DNA of 64,000 nucleotides from Henckelia pumila (taxonomy: Eukaryota; Streptophyta; Magnoliopsida; Lamiales; Gesneriaceae), in the NCBI RefSeq assembly GCF_033568475.1, contig NW_027331831.1, positions 8,928,001 through 8,992,000 on the forward strand. The letters are read 5' to 3'. The translations under genes and the position numbers were made by a program. The notes under the pieces are model-generated. The model was not told the DNA's origin. It saw only the letters and a list, made by a program, of their open reading frames with translations, and searched no databases. Each line of letters begins with the position of its first letter. Positions within the stretch are counted from its first letter, which is position 1. Positions 11,898 to 23,832 of the stretch are shown in pieces.

Positions 11898-14800
11898 GGT
11901 TTTCCTTGAATTAATGGACTAATAAAATATTTGTCAACCTTTTCTGTTTACAAAAAGCAAGTCTTTTGGTGTTTTTCATGGTTTTTGAAAAAAATTAGTT
12001 TTCGACCCTTTCCTTTCAAGGCTAAGTTTCCGGATAAAGTCTATACATTGAGTGGGACTTGTTAAATACTAGTGCGTTTCTACGATATTTATTGATTATT
12101 ATATACGTGCTTGTTGAAATAGTTTTAATCTGAGATACAATTTAGACAGATAAATTGGAGAAAGAAATACAATACATATTATTTTGATATATATATATAT
12201 ATATATATATACATGCCAATTTAATATGAACTGTTAAAATAATCTTTACAATAAAATTATTTCTATTTTTAAATTCATCTATTTAAAAAACACACACACA
12301 CACGCAGAAAAGAAGCTTCGTTTTAACATATACTTTAAAACATTTTCTTAGTGTTTTATAAGTAGGTCAAACGAGAATTAAGAGGTTTTTATGTAAATAA
12401 TTGTCCAAACTTGTTAAAAAAAAAATTAATCAACAAATCGTTTTTTTAAAATAGTTCTCTAAACAAATTATCGATTGTGAAATTTCATTTATAAGATAGT
12501 TTTTTTAAACATATATTAATTGTTTAAACAACTTTTAAAAGCTATTATAAAAATTTTGTAGAGAACACTTGCAAAAATATTTTTTAGGTATTTGTCAAGT
12601 AGGAATTGAAAAACCCTCACGGAGTAGAGAACCTCAAGATTTAATATCCATTTTTAGCTAAGCGACGGGTTTACCAAATTTCTTATTCAAGTAATTGATG
12701 TGTACTTTGTATGATATATGTTTATTTCTTGTTTTATTATTTATTTTAAATAAATGGAAATTATTATTTTTTGATCGGAAATAAATGGAAATTATAATAT
12801 GATATTAATGCACATTTCAATCAACAATACCTGTGCACAATTAAAGTCATTGTTTTCCAAACGGTGCGTTGTGTTTAATGAAATGTATGGGACAGAATTC
12901 TTCTAAAGTTCTAGAAATTATTAATCAATTATTTGTAGGCACGTTGCAACTCTGCGGTAGATCTCGTGTTAATAAATATTTTCACATTCTACACACTGAC
13001 AGCTAGTTTCTAAATATATTTTTATTTATTTCATTCAAAAATAGTTCCATTATTTTTTCAGAATTTAACTAATAAGAGTATAGATTAACATAGAAACTGA
13101 ACTATATATTTAAGATAAAGATAAAGAAAATAAGTTTCGGTGATTGAAACTGATGTATTATATTTTTGGTGCTACATTCTGAAATACTAATAATTTTTTT
13201 GAGTCTATAATTATTATTTATTTCATTTATCTGGCTTTTACAATTGTGAGGATAAAAAAATAAATGAATGTTTATTTGTTGTAAATGGCGACAGCTTGGA
13301 GATGTGGTATTTCATGGCTTTGATACTCTTTGCTGGATACTTGAAGAACGCTGAAGTAGCTGTCGATGCTCTGTCCATTTGGTAAATATATATTCTCCAA
13401 AATCATATACTCTAATTTAGGAATTTTTATCAAATTTTTTTTTTAAAATTTAAGTTAGACGTACCATCATATTTCCAGTAAATTAAAATACTAATAAATA
13501 AAAACTCCAGAAACCCACATATAATTTTTAAACACAGCGGAATAAATGCAATATTGATATCATCTTAGGAGATATGAGTTTTTTTTTTTTGTTGTTATAA
13601 ACTTCATTGAAAGTATATGTAATTGACTCATTTCTATATTAAAAAATTGAAAATTTTATGCATTATTTCATTGCATTATTTCATTAAAAGAAGGTCCGTG
13701 ATTCATCATTCAACTAGTAAATCGAAAAAGTGGTCGATATTTCACACGTCGATAATAACATATATAGAATTTGTTATTTGTCATGTAAACAACAAATAAA
13801 ATGGTCCCTACTCTATTTGTTTCATCATAAATGATCATTCCACCAAATTTGTGCTTGAAGGACCCCGTGTGTTTGGATAATTGGATGGTTTGCCAAATTT
13901 TTGGTTTTACAAAAAATCATACTAAAACTATTTCATTTTATTTAAGAATGCATATTAATAAAATTTGACCTTCCGACTTTAGGAAATGATTCGAAAAATA
14001 AGTTTCTAAATTTTCGATCTAAACACACTCTTGACGTGTACGATTCAAAATATTGTTACAATTCTTGAATATAAATTTTAAAATGTAACATAAATAATTA
14101 TCTGTAGTTCTTGTTTTAGGGAATAATTTTGAGTTTATATTTTGTGCAGCACAAACATATTGGGGTGGACTGTCATGGTAGCCATTGGCTTCAATGCAGC
14201 GATAAGGTGCTGTATTCCTATCTTACGTTTGATGTTTAATTGCATGCATTGTCGTATACATGGTGGGAAAAATAATATAAAAATGTTTTCAATATTATAA
14301 TGATGAATCCACTGTTTGTTAAAAAAGCAAATATCACATGTTTTTTGTTTTCGTCGATCACAAAGATCTTTAATGTGTGGCAGACACTTTTGTGTCACCC
14401 AGTTGCAAACTCACGGATAAGTTTTTTGTGAAATCGTTTTAATATTTACATTGAAAAATAATATTTTTTCATAAATAGAGTTCGTTTGAAGATCCATCAC
14501 ATAAAATAGATCCGTCAATGGAAGCGTATTTCTAACAAGTCTTCTCAGACTTTTGGCTACTACAGTAACTTTGATAAACTGTATTTTCCTCAGTGTAAGG
14601 GTGTCTAATGAATTGGGGGCGGCGCATCCAAGAACGGCTAAATTCTCGGTGGTGGTGGTGGTGATATCCTCGTTCTTGATCGGCCTCGTCATCTCTGCGA
14701 TCATCCTCATCTTCCAAAAACAGTATCCTTCCTTATTTTCCAACAGTGAAGATGTCAAAAAAATTGTGTACCAACTCACACCATTGCTTGCATTCAGCAT

Positions 14801-15503
14801 TGTCATCAACAATGTTCAGCCTGCCCTCTCAGGTGATTTATTTTGGGTTTTTGTCGAAATTCGTCTTACTTAATTATATGTTGAAGAATCAAGAAAGCAT
14901 GTAATTATTGTTGGTGAATGAATGAATGCAGGGGTGGCTATTGGGGCTGGATGGCAAGCACTGGTTGCCTACGTTAACATTGCATGCTACTACCTCTTTG
15001 GTATTCCTTTGGGTCTAATATTTGGGTATGCAATTAACATGGGAGTACATGTAAGTACACATAATTTCTTGCAAATATATATTTACTTTTATGTATTTCG
15101 ATTGTATGTATACAGTTACTGAATACATTTGCATTACATTGGGTTTTCAGGGTATTTGGTATGGAATGATAGCAGGAACAGCTGTGCAAACATTAATTCT
15201 CTTCTTCATTGTTTATAGAACAAACTGGAATAAAGAGGTAAGAACGACTGTTTGCAACCTCTAAAACTAAATAAGTGATTATAAATTTTTTTTTTAACAA
15301 ATTTATTTACATTTAGAAGTTGCAAACACAATTTGAAAGCTTCATTGTCCTCATTTACTTTGTGTTATTATACTTTTTGAAGATTGACTTATTTTTGTAA
15401 TATGGTACGATTAATTTAACTGGGCGTCGCTCAGGCATCTGCTGCTGCTCTAAGGATCAAGACCTGGGGAGGGGAATCAGATCCTAAAGGAAGCCATGTT
15501 TAA
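10580..15503 (+). CDS. MATE efflux transporter (DETOXIFICATION family), 8 exons
   Basis: Multidrug and toxic compound extrusion carrier; family members export flavonoids, organic acids or xenobiotics against H+ or Na+ at the vacuolar or plasma membrane. Exons: 10580-10936, 11059-11600, 13295-13381, 14150-14206, 14594-14832, 14932-15050, 15151-15237, 15435-15503. All introns are GT-AG and the frame is kept, giving about 518 residues, normal for the family. The acidic, Ser-rich N-terminus (to about residue 50) is cytosolic-type; about 12 membrane segments follow. Family landmarks: [17 protein letters not shown] at the exon 2 start, CLEMWYF across exons 2/3, [12 protein letters not shown] in exon 5, GVAIGAGWQ across exons 5/6, GIWYGMIAG in exon 7. 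The pattern resembles the TT12/DTX33-35 group, but substrate and exact orthology cannot be read from sequence. Intron 2 (about 1.7 kb) contains poly-T and (TA)n tracts. Confidence 0.93.
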
Positions 15504-16039
15504 GATGTGATCTTCTTTAACGAATAGCTGATTTGTTGTGCATTGTCTATATCAGAGAGTTCTTGTTTTTCTATAACATATCAAGACCAAGATCTATGAA
15601 CGCCCATGGATTCGAGGGGAGCGTTGCTACCAGCATGAATTCAGGGTAGAATTTTGAAATCTTCTTGTGCCAGTAAAATAATATCATACGATGGAGAGTT
15701 TGTGTATACCTGTAACTTTAGTTTCATTCTATGGGAAGTAGTGTATTGCACAGAGTATTTTTGTATCCCTGGGAAAAAGCTTGTCATGGATAAATTGCTA
15801 TTTTAAATTTGACACTCGCATCTGTTGATATACCGAGTCCGTTGATATATATATATTTATAGACATACACACAGATGAGAGAAGAGCAAACCGTCTACAA
15901 CATGACTGTTTCGAAAACTAGAAGCATAAATATATATACGTATGAATACAATTCGCACAACAATGGTGAGCTGTACCCAAGAAAGAATACAAGATAAGCA
16001 GCAGAAATTTACCATACAATGATACAAGCAACGAGTTGT
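15504..16039. other. Convergent 3' ends of the MATE gene and the next minus-strand gene
   Basis: 536 bp between two stop codons facing each other. It should hold both 3' UTRs. No extra frame supported. Confidence 0.5.
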
Positions 16040-18972
16040 TCAACTTTGCAGAAAGAGGGCGGCTCCAACCAGACCGATCCACAAAGCTAACGACACCCAG
16101 AAGGCGCGGCTTTTCTCCAAACCAGTTGGTGGTTTCCACACCAAGAAGTCGCCTAAATAGTCTTTGGTTGATGGAAGTTGATTTGTCGTGGAGCCACTCT
16201 CCTTGTACTTGTCAGACCAAGTCACTGCATAACTGATACAATGAACAGAAAGCACGTCAAACTTCGACAGAACTTCAGGACTAAAACATATGTCAAAATC
16301 ATTGTTTCAGAAGATTGAACTCATTGGATCTGATTAAACAAATGTTGTATACTTTAACAAGCTCTCGTGTGCATGCCAGAGTTTGGGGAATTCTAAGGAA
16401 GACATGTCGATGTTGATTTTGTACTGAGCAACAAATTTGCAGAAATAAGCACCCGAAACCAAATCAACCAAATATGAAAGGAGACAGCGCGTGAGTTATT
16501 CTAAACCTATAGTCTATGACCCAGGCTCTGATAGTATATGGAAACCACGTTTTCAAAAATCGAGTTTAAAAAACAGTTTTATACTTCAACAATATGTGAA
16601 GTATCAATCTGGAAATGCACAACAGTTTGCAAAAATAAGCTCACCTGTCATAACTCGAACCGATTATTGGAATAGTAACCATCTCTTCTTGAGTAATCTT
16701 AAGCTTGGGTGCTTGTAGTATATAGCGTAAATTTGCAGCTTGTCGTCGAATGCTGACACTGGGATGCGTCTTTTCTAACTGCTGATACAAAGAAATGCAG
16801 TCGGCATGGCGATTCTTGGCCTCATAAGCCATGGCAAGCCATATTTGTATCTGTACATATGAACTCTGTGCAGCTCAGATGAATGGGAAAGGAGAGGTAT
16901 ATATACAACACATAATATACAAATCTCCAACCTCGCCGCCGAACATGGTCGACCTGGGGATGATCGTGAGTGCGCCTTCGAGAAACTCGATTGCACGACC
17001 ATACATGCCCTTTTCATAGGCTTTTTGACCCAATTGGAACATCAGCTGGGCTGTTTGTCTGCGTTCCGCTTGCTCCTTAGCTACCTATACATCGCATGCC
17101 TAAATGGTTAATGCTTCCTCAACGGCTAACTGCACCAGTCCAGACCCTCGTGTGAAAAGTCCAAAAGGGTCTAAAACCCTCTAAAAAGATATTAATAAGT
17201 TAATATATCTTTCATTTTTTAAAAAATCAATCACATTTAACCCCTATGTTTAAAAAAAACTAAAATTCGGCACATTGCACCCCCTGAACACATACAATTG
17301 ACAAAATGCATTTCGAAGGTGGAGTTTTTACCTTAAACGTTACTAATGTATTTATATAAATTAAATTAATATGATTAAATTTAAAAAATAAATAAATTTG
17401 AATAATCAAGTTTTCTTGATTAAATCTAATCATCAGATGCAACTCTCTAGTATTTTTTTCTGTAATACAAATTAAATCAAAATTTTACATTGATTCATTG
17501 ATCTTTTGTGATTCTTCATTTTTGTACTGTGCATTCACTTCTCTATTCATTATCATTCTTCAGTCTCCATGCTAATCAATTTAAAATACACCAAAAAATT
17601 TATTAGAGGGTCTCACAGGTTAATTTGATCTCCTATTCAACCCCGCCCATGAAAAAGTATTACTTTTTATGCCAAAAGTATTACTTTTCATTATAGTTAA
17701 GAGCCGTGTCAACACGCCTCATGGATATAGATACGTGAAAATTTTTTATAAATGTTAACTCTCAAGCTTCTAGTGGCTCTTTTTTGCAAGTCCAGAAGAT
17801 TAGAGTGGAGTAACAAGTTTCATGTTAAAAAAAAAGCACACAAAGAAAGCAAGTCAACCCAGAAGGATTACATAGTAAACTACGAATAAAGAACAAATAA
17901 AGAGCAGACAATGCTATCTATTTCTCTGATTGTAGCTACAAGGAGATAATAAACAATATAAAAGTTCCCAAAGCTCATTCAAAAACCACCTTGCCGAAAG
18001 ATTGTTTATATATTTGGTCAAAAGACGAGGATTTTTTTATTACACAATCCAGTACACATCTTTAAATAACAAGATAAACTAATTTCAAAGCCATCTTTTT
18101 AAGAAAACTAAAAATTCAGACCAATTCAGCAAACAATGTTATAAATTACTCATTTTTGTCTTCACATTCTTGAATAAAAACCCTCTGGCTAAAGATATCA
18201 AACAGTTTCTTCCCAAACATTAGAAAAACTTGAGAGATCACCAGTTTACATGGCGGCTAGACATGCAATTAACAAAATCCCAATTTCAATCCATCGTATC
18301 ACAAGGAAATCAACTTATTACTTTTAGGTTCTTGATCTTGCCTTTTTTCAACCCATCATATTCAAAATTTCCAATCAGACCAAGCCAGATCCAAAGCAGA
18401 CAATCACATAATACAAAAATCATAGGAAACAATCATGCCTCAGCCAAGAAATGGAAACCAAGAAGCTTAAATTCAGTAGTAGTAAAAAAAAGGAGTAAAG
18501 AACAAACCTTTTCCAGTTCTTTCTTCACTCTCATCCGCTTCTCTTCTTCAGTCTGTTCGCCACCATTTCTATCGCCATATTCTTCATCAACCTTGTTCTG
18601 CAACTCCTCGGCTTTCTTCTCCAGCTCCTTCATCTCCTCAATCTCCTTCACCCTCTTCCTCATCTCCTTCTCCCAGTCGAACCCATCATCCTCTCCCAGC
18701 TCCTCATCGAGCCCATTCCCGTTCCCATTCTCATCGTCGCTGGAATTCTCGTACTCAACACCGTTCACCCTCGACTGGCTCGATGTCCTCTTGTTCAAGT
18801 GCCGCTCTTTATGATCGAAGACAGATTCGAAGTGAGAGGTGAGGTGTATATCCTTCTTGAAGACGCTCAAAACGGCGTCGGAGGGAAGGAGGCGGATTCT
18901 GAGTTCGGGGACTCGAGGAGGGGATACGGAGAACTCTAGGAAAGGGGATATGTTGCTGACTACAACGGCCAT
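16040..18972 (-). CDS. Predicted plastid TPR-like protein with C-terminal membrane anchor, 4 exons
   Basis: Exons on the minus strand: 18972-18508, 17084-16932, 16850-16645, 16232-16040; GT-AG introns, frame kept, 338 residues. Residues 1-80 look like a transit-peptide plus basic stretch. About 85-155 is a very acidic, then Lys/Glu-rich coiled-coil-like part (FDWEKEMRKRVKEIEEMKE). Residues 156-270 are helical and TPR-like (LMFQLGQKAYEKGMYGRAIE; then WLAMAYEAKNRHADCISLY). The end is a short hydrophobic helix, FWVSLALWIGLVGAALF, three residues before the stop, i.e. a tail anchor. I take it as a conserved plant membrane-attached TPR-like scaffold, probably in the chloroplast; no function can be assigned. 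Intron 1 (17085-18507) contains a MITE copy. The start at 18972 is the first Met of the acidic frame. Confidence 0.85.
17607..17735. mobile_element. MITE copy 2, in intron 1 of the TPR-like gene
   Basis: Shares the phrases 'gagggtctcaca', 'catgaaaaagtattacttt', 'tatgccaaaagtattac' and a right end near 'gccgtgtcaacacgcctca' with copies 1 and 3. Ends are degraded. Confidence 0.6.
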
Positions 18973-19518
18973 GGAGACGGCGTCGTATGGAGATATTATC
19001 TAGAAGTAGAAGACTGGATACGGAGGTTTTGGTTTGAGCTTGTGTCGTCGGGAGAGATGATGGGGGAGTGCAGATATTTTCAGCAAGTAGAGATGAAAGG
19101 ACGAAAAAGGGCTTGGATGGATTCACTTGGTGGGGACTGGGATAATCATGAAAAGTTGCGATCTTGAGGGGTATTATTGTCTTGAAGTAGCAGAGACGTG
19201 GCGTGCTCAAATCTTGGATTTGGAGTCAAAGGCAGTCGAAGGCTCCAAGCATGATTAAAATATTAAATTAAAGAAAAATACACATTCTTTTCTTAATTTT
19301 TTTTAAAATCAATTATTAAATAGTTTTGACTTTGAAGTTAATGTGATCCCCGCATAGGGAAGATAGGTAGCATGCTTTGAGCGGCATTTTTGGTGGCTAA
19401 AGGTGGAGGTTGTGGCGTTTCCATTACCCCATTTTCCGTTGAATAAACACGTAAAAAGTGTGCTACCAATAGCAATCTTGCTTCACTTCATTCATTACAT
19501 TTCTGAAAAATAACAGCA
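18973..19518. promoter_or_regulatory. Shared head-to-head promoter region
   Basis: Only 546 bp separate the ATG of the minus-strand TPR-like gene (18972) from the ATG of the plus-strand GT77 gene (19519), so both 5' UTRs and promoters must fit here. The half nearest the TPR gene is GC-richer; the middle (about 19250-19330) is AT-rich. No specific operator was recognised. The minus frame 18809-19210 is probably a shadow over the 5' UTR. Confidence 0.5.
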
Positions 19519-22241
19519 ATGGAGGCTCGCTGTTCTATTCTGTTCTCCGATTTCTACTACAAGAAGGTGAAAAGATTCCAACTTTACAGCTCCCTCGGTT
19601 TTGGTTAAGATCATGTTGTGTAGTGGTCAAATGTTGAGTTTTTCTTTTTTTTTTTTCCAATTTCGCAGGCTTTGCGAAGTGGGCTGTGGCTTGTTTGGCT
19701 TTGTGGGATTTTCTTGATTTGTGTGTCCTTCTATGCTACGCTGCTGCTGTCCAAGGAACGGAAGATTATCAACGAGGGCCCCAAGATTACACTTTTTACT
19801 GCACCTCGGCCTTTCACGGGTTTCATAGGTGAAAGGCAGGCTCTTGCAGTGAGATCATGGCTGGGTCTGTCTGAAAATATTAATGTCGTTCTTTTCAGCC
19901 AAGACCCTTCTGTTTTCTCCCTGGCGGAATCATTGGGATCCAGGGTCTTAGTTGAGCCTAATATTGACTTCACGTGAGTCTTCGAGTCATGCTAGTTCCA
20001 CGCATGTGTGAACAAAGATTTTTACCTTCAGGAGTGGGAAGGCAAGAAAGATGATGTTTCTTTTGACTCTTGATGTTCTAAATTGAGTTACAAAAGGCGT
20101 AGATACGGATCCTTTAGGATTTTGATGTTCTTGTTAGTCGAAAATTCTGGATTCTAAGATTCTTTTAAGATAATGTTGCAGTTTGCTCAACACTTGTCCT
20201 TTATTCCGTGTAGGTTCCTTGGTACACCATATTTTCATTCCATGGTTGCGAGATCTCTGGCATCATCATCAGATGTTTCTGTACTGGTAAATCCCGATGC
20301 GATTATTTTATCGGACTTTGTATCCACTTTGAATTATGCCCACAAGCTCGACGAAGACTGGCTCCTTGTTGCTGCAACACAAAATATTTCACATTTCCCT
20401 TTCCATTTGGATTCCGGTGGGAAAAGGTGGCTGACAGATGACGGTAAACATGTTGGGATAAAAAAGGTATGAGGTTCATTTTCAGGCTTGATCAGGCATG
20501 AGGGATATAATACTATTACTAATGTTTTTTTAATCCTATCCTCATTATCAGTTGCAGGAGTTTCTTTCTCAGAAATCGTGTGGAAAGCTACACGGAGAAG
20601 GAGTGATTATCGCATGGAATAACGTGGATTTGCCTCTTCACAAGGGCATCCTTCCCCCGTTTTTGTATGGCAAAGGACTCCACAATCGATGGATCATAAC
20701 CGAGGCCTTGAACTCTGATTTTAGGCTTGTAATTGAAGCAAGTTTGACTATTTCTAGTTTTTACCTCAACAACCTTCACCAAGAAAAGTATATGGCAAAT
20801 ACAAGTTGGGAACTAAGTGGCAATTCCCTTCTGGGAAGGCTTTATGGATCATTTTCTTTTCGCAAAGCCAAGTATTCAAGTCTGTTCATGTTATTTGAGT
20901 ACGGAGGACGTTATCTTTTTGTTAATAAAAACCAAAACATTGCTTATATGCTGGGGTACAAAAGATCATTAAACTTGTGGAAAAAAGGCGTTTCTGTGTC
21001 TCCAATGGAAGAGGAAATACAGAGTTGTCTTGATTCGATAGAATCACTTGCAGAAATTGAAGGACGCCTGGTGAATGAGCAGTCAAGATTGTGGACCTCG
21101 ATTACAATGCCACTCTCTCTTGAAAATCTACTGTCAGTTCGTGCTGATCAGAACAAGACGATTGTACTTGGTGTTGCTGGATATAGCTACAAAGATATGC
21201 TAATGAGCTGGGTATGCAGGCTACGCCACCTCCGATTGTCAAATTTCTTGGTCTGTGCGCTGGACAGTGAAATTTACGAGTTCTCCATCTTGCAGGTTAC
21301 CTTCAATTGACATTGATAACCTTGGAAGACAGTTAATTCACACTTCTTCTTAGGCTTTAGTCGTATTGTGAACTTTTACAAGACTCATTTTCCAAAATTT
21401 CTGTGAGAATAGATATTGTTTCACATTTGTGTTGACATTTTCTTTATGTATACAATGTTAGGGCCTGCCAGTGATCAAGTTTTTAAATCCTCCAACCAAC
21501 ATAAGCTTCGATGACTGCCATTTTGGAACTGAATGTTTTCAGAAAGTAACAAAAGTCAAGTCTAGAATGGTTTTACAGATATTAAAGCTCGGTTATAATG
21601 TGCTTTTAAGTGATGTGGATGTTTACTGGTTTGAGAATCCATTGCCCTATCTTAGGTCTTTTGGTCCCTCTGTTCTTGTGGTGCAGTCTGATGAATATAA
21701 CATGGCAGGTATGTAATATTGGTCCTTCTGTTCTTGTGGTGCGGTCCTATGAACTTTATGTTTCTTAGCCATTCAAACATGTTATCTTCTTGCAGGGCCA
21801 ATAAACTTACCTCGCCGCCTTAACTCTGGTTTCTATTATGCTAATTCGGACATTGCTACCATCAAGGCAATGGAGAAGGTAGTGAATCATGCTGCTAACT
21901 CCAATTTCTCTGAACAACCGAGTTTCTACGACACATTATGTGGTGAAGGTGGATCCAACAGGTTAAATGATAACCAATGCATGGAGCCTGAAACAAATTT
22001 GTTGGTTCATTTCTTGAACAGAGACCTCTTTCCAAATGGTGCATATGGAGGCCTCTGGGAGGAAAAAGATATAAAGAAAATATGCATGGATAAAGGTTGT
22101 CTCATCCTCCATAACAACTGGATTGGTGGAAGAAAGAAGAAGCTGGAACGGCAGGTATTATCGGGGCTTTGGGAGTACGATATCAACACTAGAATGTGTT
22201 TGCAAAGTTGGCAAAGAATTGACATCCCTAGTTATTTTTAA
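19519..22241 (+). CDS. RAY1: GT77 arabinosyltransferase, RAY1-like, 6 exons
   Basis: Golgi nucleotide-sugar glycosyltransferase of family GT77; the Arabidopsis relative RAY1 (REDUCED ARABINOSE YARIV 1) acts on arabinogalactan-protein glycans. Exons 19519-19566, 19669-19973, 20214-20466, 20552-21295, 21462-21708, 21796-22241; GT-AG introns, frame kept, 680 residues. It is a type II membrane protein: a short cytosolic N-terminus of about 19 residues, then a hydrophobic segment at about 20-43 (GLWLVWLCGIFLICVSFY). The catalytic domain begins with KITLFTAPRPF. The C-terminal half has the metal-binding DXD motif in LLSDVDVYWFENP (exon 5), followed by RRLNSGFYYANS and a late HNNWIGG. Named from recognised motifs and gene shape, without alignment, so a different GT77 member is possible. 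Divergent from the TPR-like gene. Confidence 0.85.
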
Positions 22242-22546
22242 CAACATCATGGATGCCTTTGTAAGTTTGATTCCTGATTGTTGTTATTAACGTGGGAGGA
22301 GAAATCAAGAAGCTACTTTCTTGTCTGATATTCTTTGTCAGCTCTGAGCTTTGGACTTGTCAATGGGATCCTTCGATAAAAGTCAGAATAAGTATAGCCC
22401 TTCAAGGAAAAAACAAAAGGGATATTTGCCACGAACAAAGCTTTACCAGTTTGAGATCCTAGAGCCCGAGAAATTTCCAAACTGGAAGCTATTATAAGCA
22501 TGCACTATGCACAAAATTCTGCAAGGACCTTGGCGATGCTGAAGAG
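22242..22546. other. Spacer between the GT77 gene and the PADRE gene
   Basis: 305 bp on the same strand between the GT77 stop and the PADRE ATG; it must hold the GT77 3' UTR and the PADRE 5' leader. A non-coding first exon of the PADRE gene cannot be excluded. Confidence 0.45.
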
Positions 22547-23143
22547 ATGTGCTCTTGTTTACGGGCTAGTTCGGTAAAAGTAAATGATTCCAAAAGAAGA
22601 GAGGAGCTGCAAGATGAAACTATTTCATTCAGTGCAGGCACACAACTCAAAGCTCTTTGCGTCCGAATAGTTCATGCTGGTGGTCGAATAGAAATGTATC
22701 AAAGTGCAGTCTCAGCCTCTACTTTGATTCGGAAATATCCAGGTATGTGTGTTACTAGGCCTAATGTCTTCAAGCGTCCCTATGAATCCCTTTTATCAGC
22801 TGATGATATACTGTTACCCGGGCATAAATACTATGTAATTCGGTCTACTACTGTGGAGAAATTGAAGCGTAGATTCTCACAAAAAGGGAGAACCGATGAC
22901 CCTGGCAGGAGTAGCATGTCAATCTTGAAATGGAAAGAGGTTGAAGATGCTGGAGATGATTGGGTAGAAGAATCAATAGGTTCTGCTAGGGACTTTTATA
23001 TCTGTAAAGACACTTGGTCGAGTAGTGTTGTGAAAAAAAATGTGAGAAAGAGGAGACCATTTGTACCACCCATCCAGAGGCCAAAATGGAAGGAGCCTGA
23101 ATGGGAGCCAAGTCTAAATTCTATACAAGAGCTATCTCCATGA
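22547..23143 (+). CDS. PADRE / DUF4228 domain protein, single exon
   Basis: A 198-residue intronless frame. It begins MCSC followed by a basic stretch, where relatives usually have a Met-Gly-Asn myristoylation start. The domain core is seen in VRIVHAGGRIEMYQSAVSAS (about residues 38-57), a GMCVTRP phrase, and SADDILLPGHKYYVIRSTT (about 83-101). This is the typical DUF4228 order: a strand with 'GG' then 'L..G..Y...P'. The C-terminus is basic with RKRRPFVPP and ends in a Trp/Pro-rich tail. In other plants many members respond to pathogens or stress; biochemical role unknown. The Cys at positions 2 and 4 could be acylated (inference). Confidence 0.82.
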   Translation: MCSCLRASSVKVNDSKRREELQDETISFSAGTQLKALCVRIVHAGGRIEMYQSAVSASTLIRKYPGMCVTRPNVFKRPYESLLSADDILLPGHKYYVIRSTTVEKLKRRFSQKGRTDDPGRSSMSILKWKEVEDAGDDWVEESIGSARDFYICKDTWSSSVVKKNVRKRRPFVPPIQRPKWKEPEWEPSLNSIQELSP

Positions 23144-23832
23144 ATCTCTTTTGCGAATTGATACTTGGAACTAAGAACCCTGTCGTATTTGTGGGGTGAT
23201 CCTTACAGTATTTCTTCGTTATAGTTTCCTTCAAACTTGTACTGCATGCATCTGTACTAGAATTGGAATCAAACAAGATGGTAATAAAGGAAATTTTAGA
23301 TTGAACACCTAAGTATTCCTATAACTAGTGGTGATGACTGATGCCATAATTCAAATCTTTTTTATACACCACAGAAGTTGAGCAATCGTGTTTCTAATCA
23401 TGCAGGAGAACAGGGTCCTTTGTACTTTCATTCCAATTGCATTGGCTCACATGTATCCTTGCACCAAAAACCACAGATAATAGTGATGATATCAAAGCAT
23501 TATATTTTGATCAGTCGGAAAATTCGGTGCTTCCAGAGGGTGGGCATTTGTAGTGGGACTGAAGATTATGGTTCCACATGTAAAAACAGATGTCCACACT
23601 TGGATGCCCTAACTGCAGCATCGAACTTACCTTGATCGGTCTGCTATATAAGCAGCCGAGCATGACAGTATGATAACAAATGACAAATCTGTAAAAAGTT
23701 GCTACTGCATTATCAACTTCAGTAGAAAACACACTGAGAATTGCATAAAAATTAAATCGTTGAATAAAATTTTTCCAGAGCGCATCATCAATGCACTCAA
23801 AATGTTTAAAATCATGATCTTCTAGTGTCAAG
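23144..23832. other. Convergent 3' region between PADRE gene and PHT2;1
   Basis: Both neighbours end here, so it holds their 3' UTRs. Frames at 23378-23635 (+) and 23511-23843 (-) have no domain and overlap each other; not called. Confidence 0.5.

Noticed and set aside
18230-18814. 194-residue plus-strand frame rich in Ser/Phe
   Set aside because: It is antisense to exon 1 of the TPR-like gene; the Ser/Phe runs mirror the Glu/Lys-rich coding strand.
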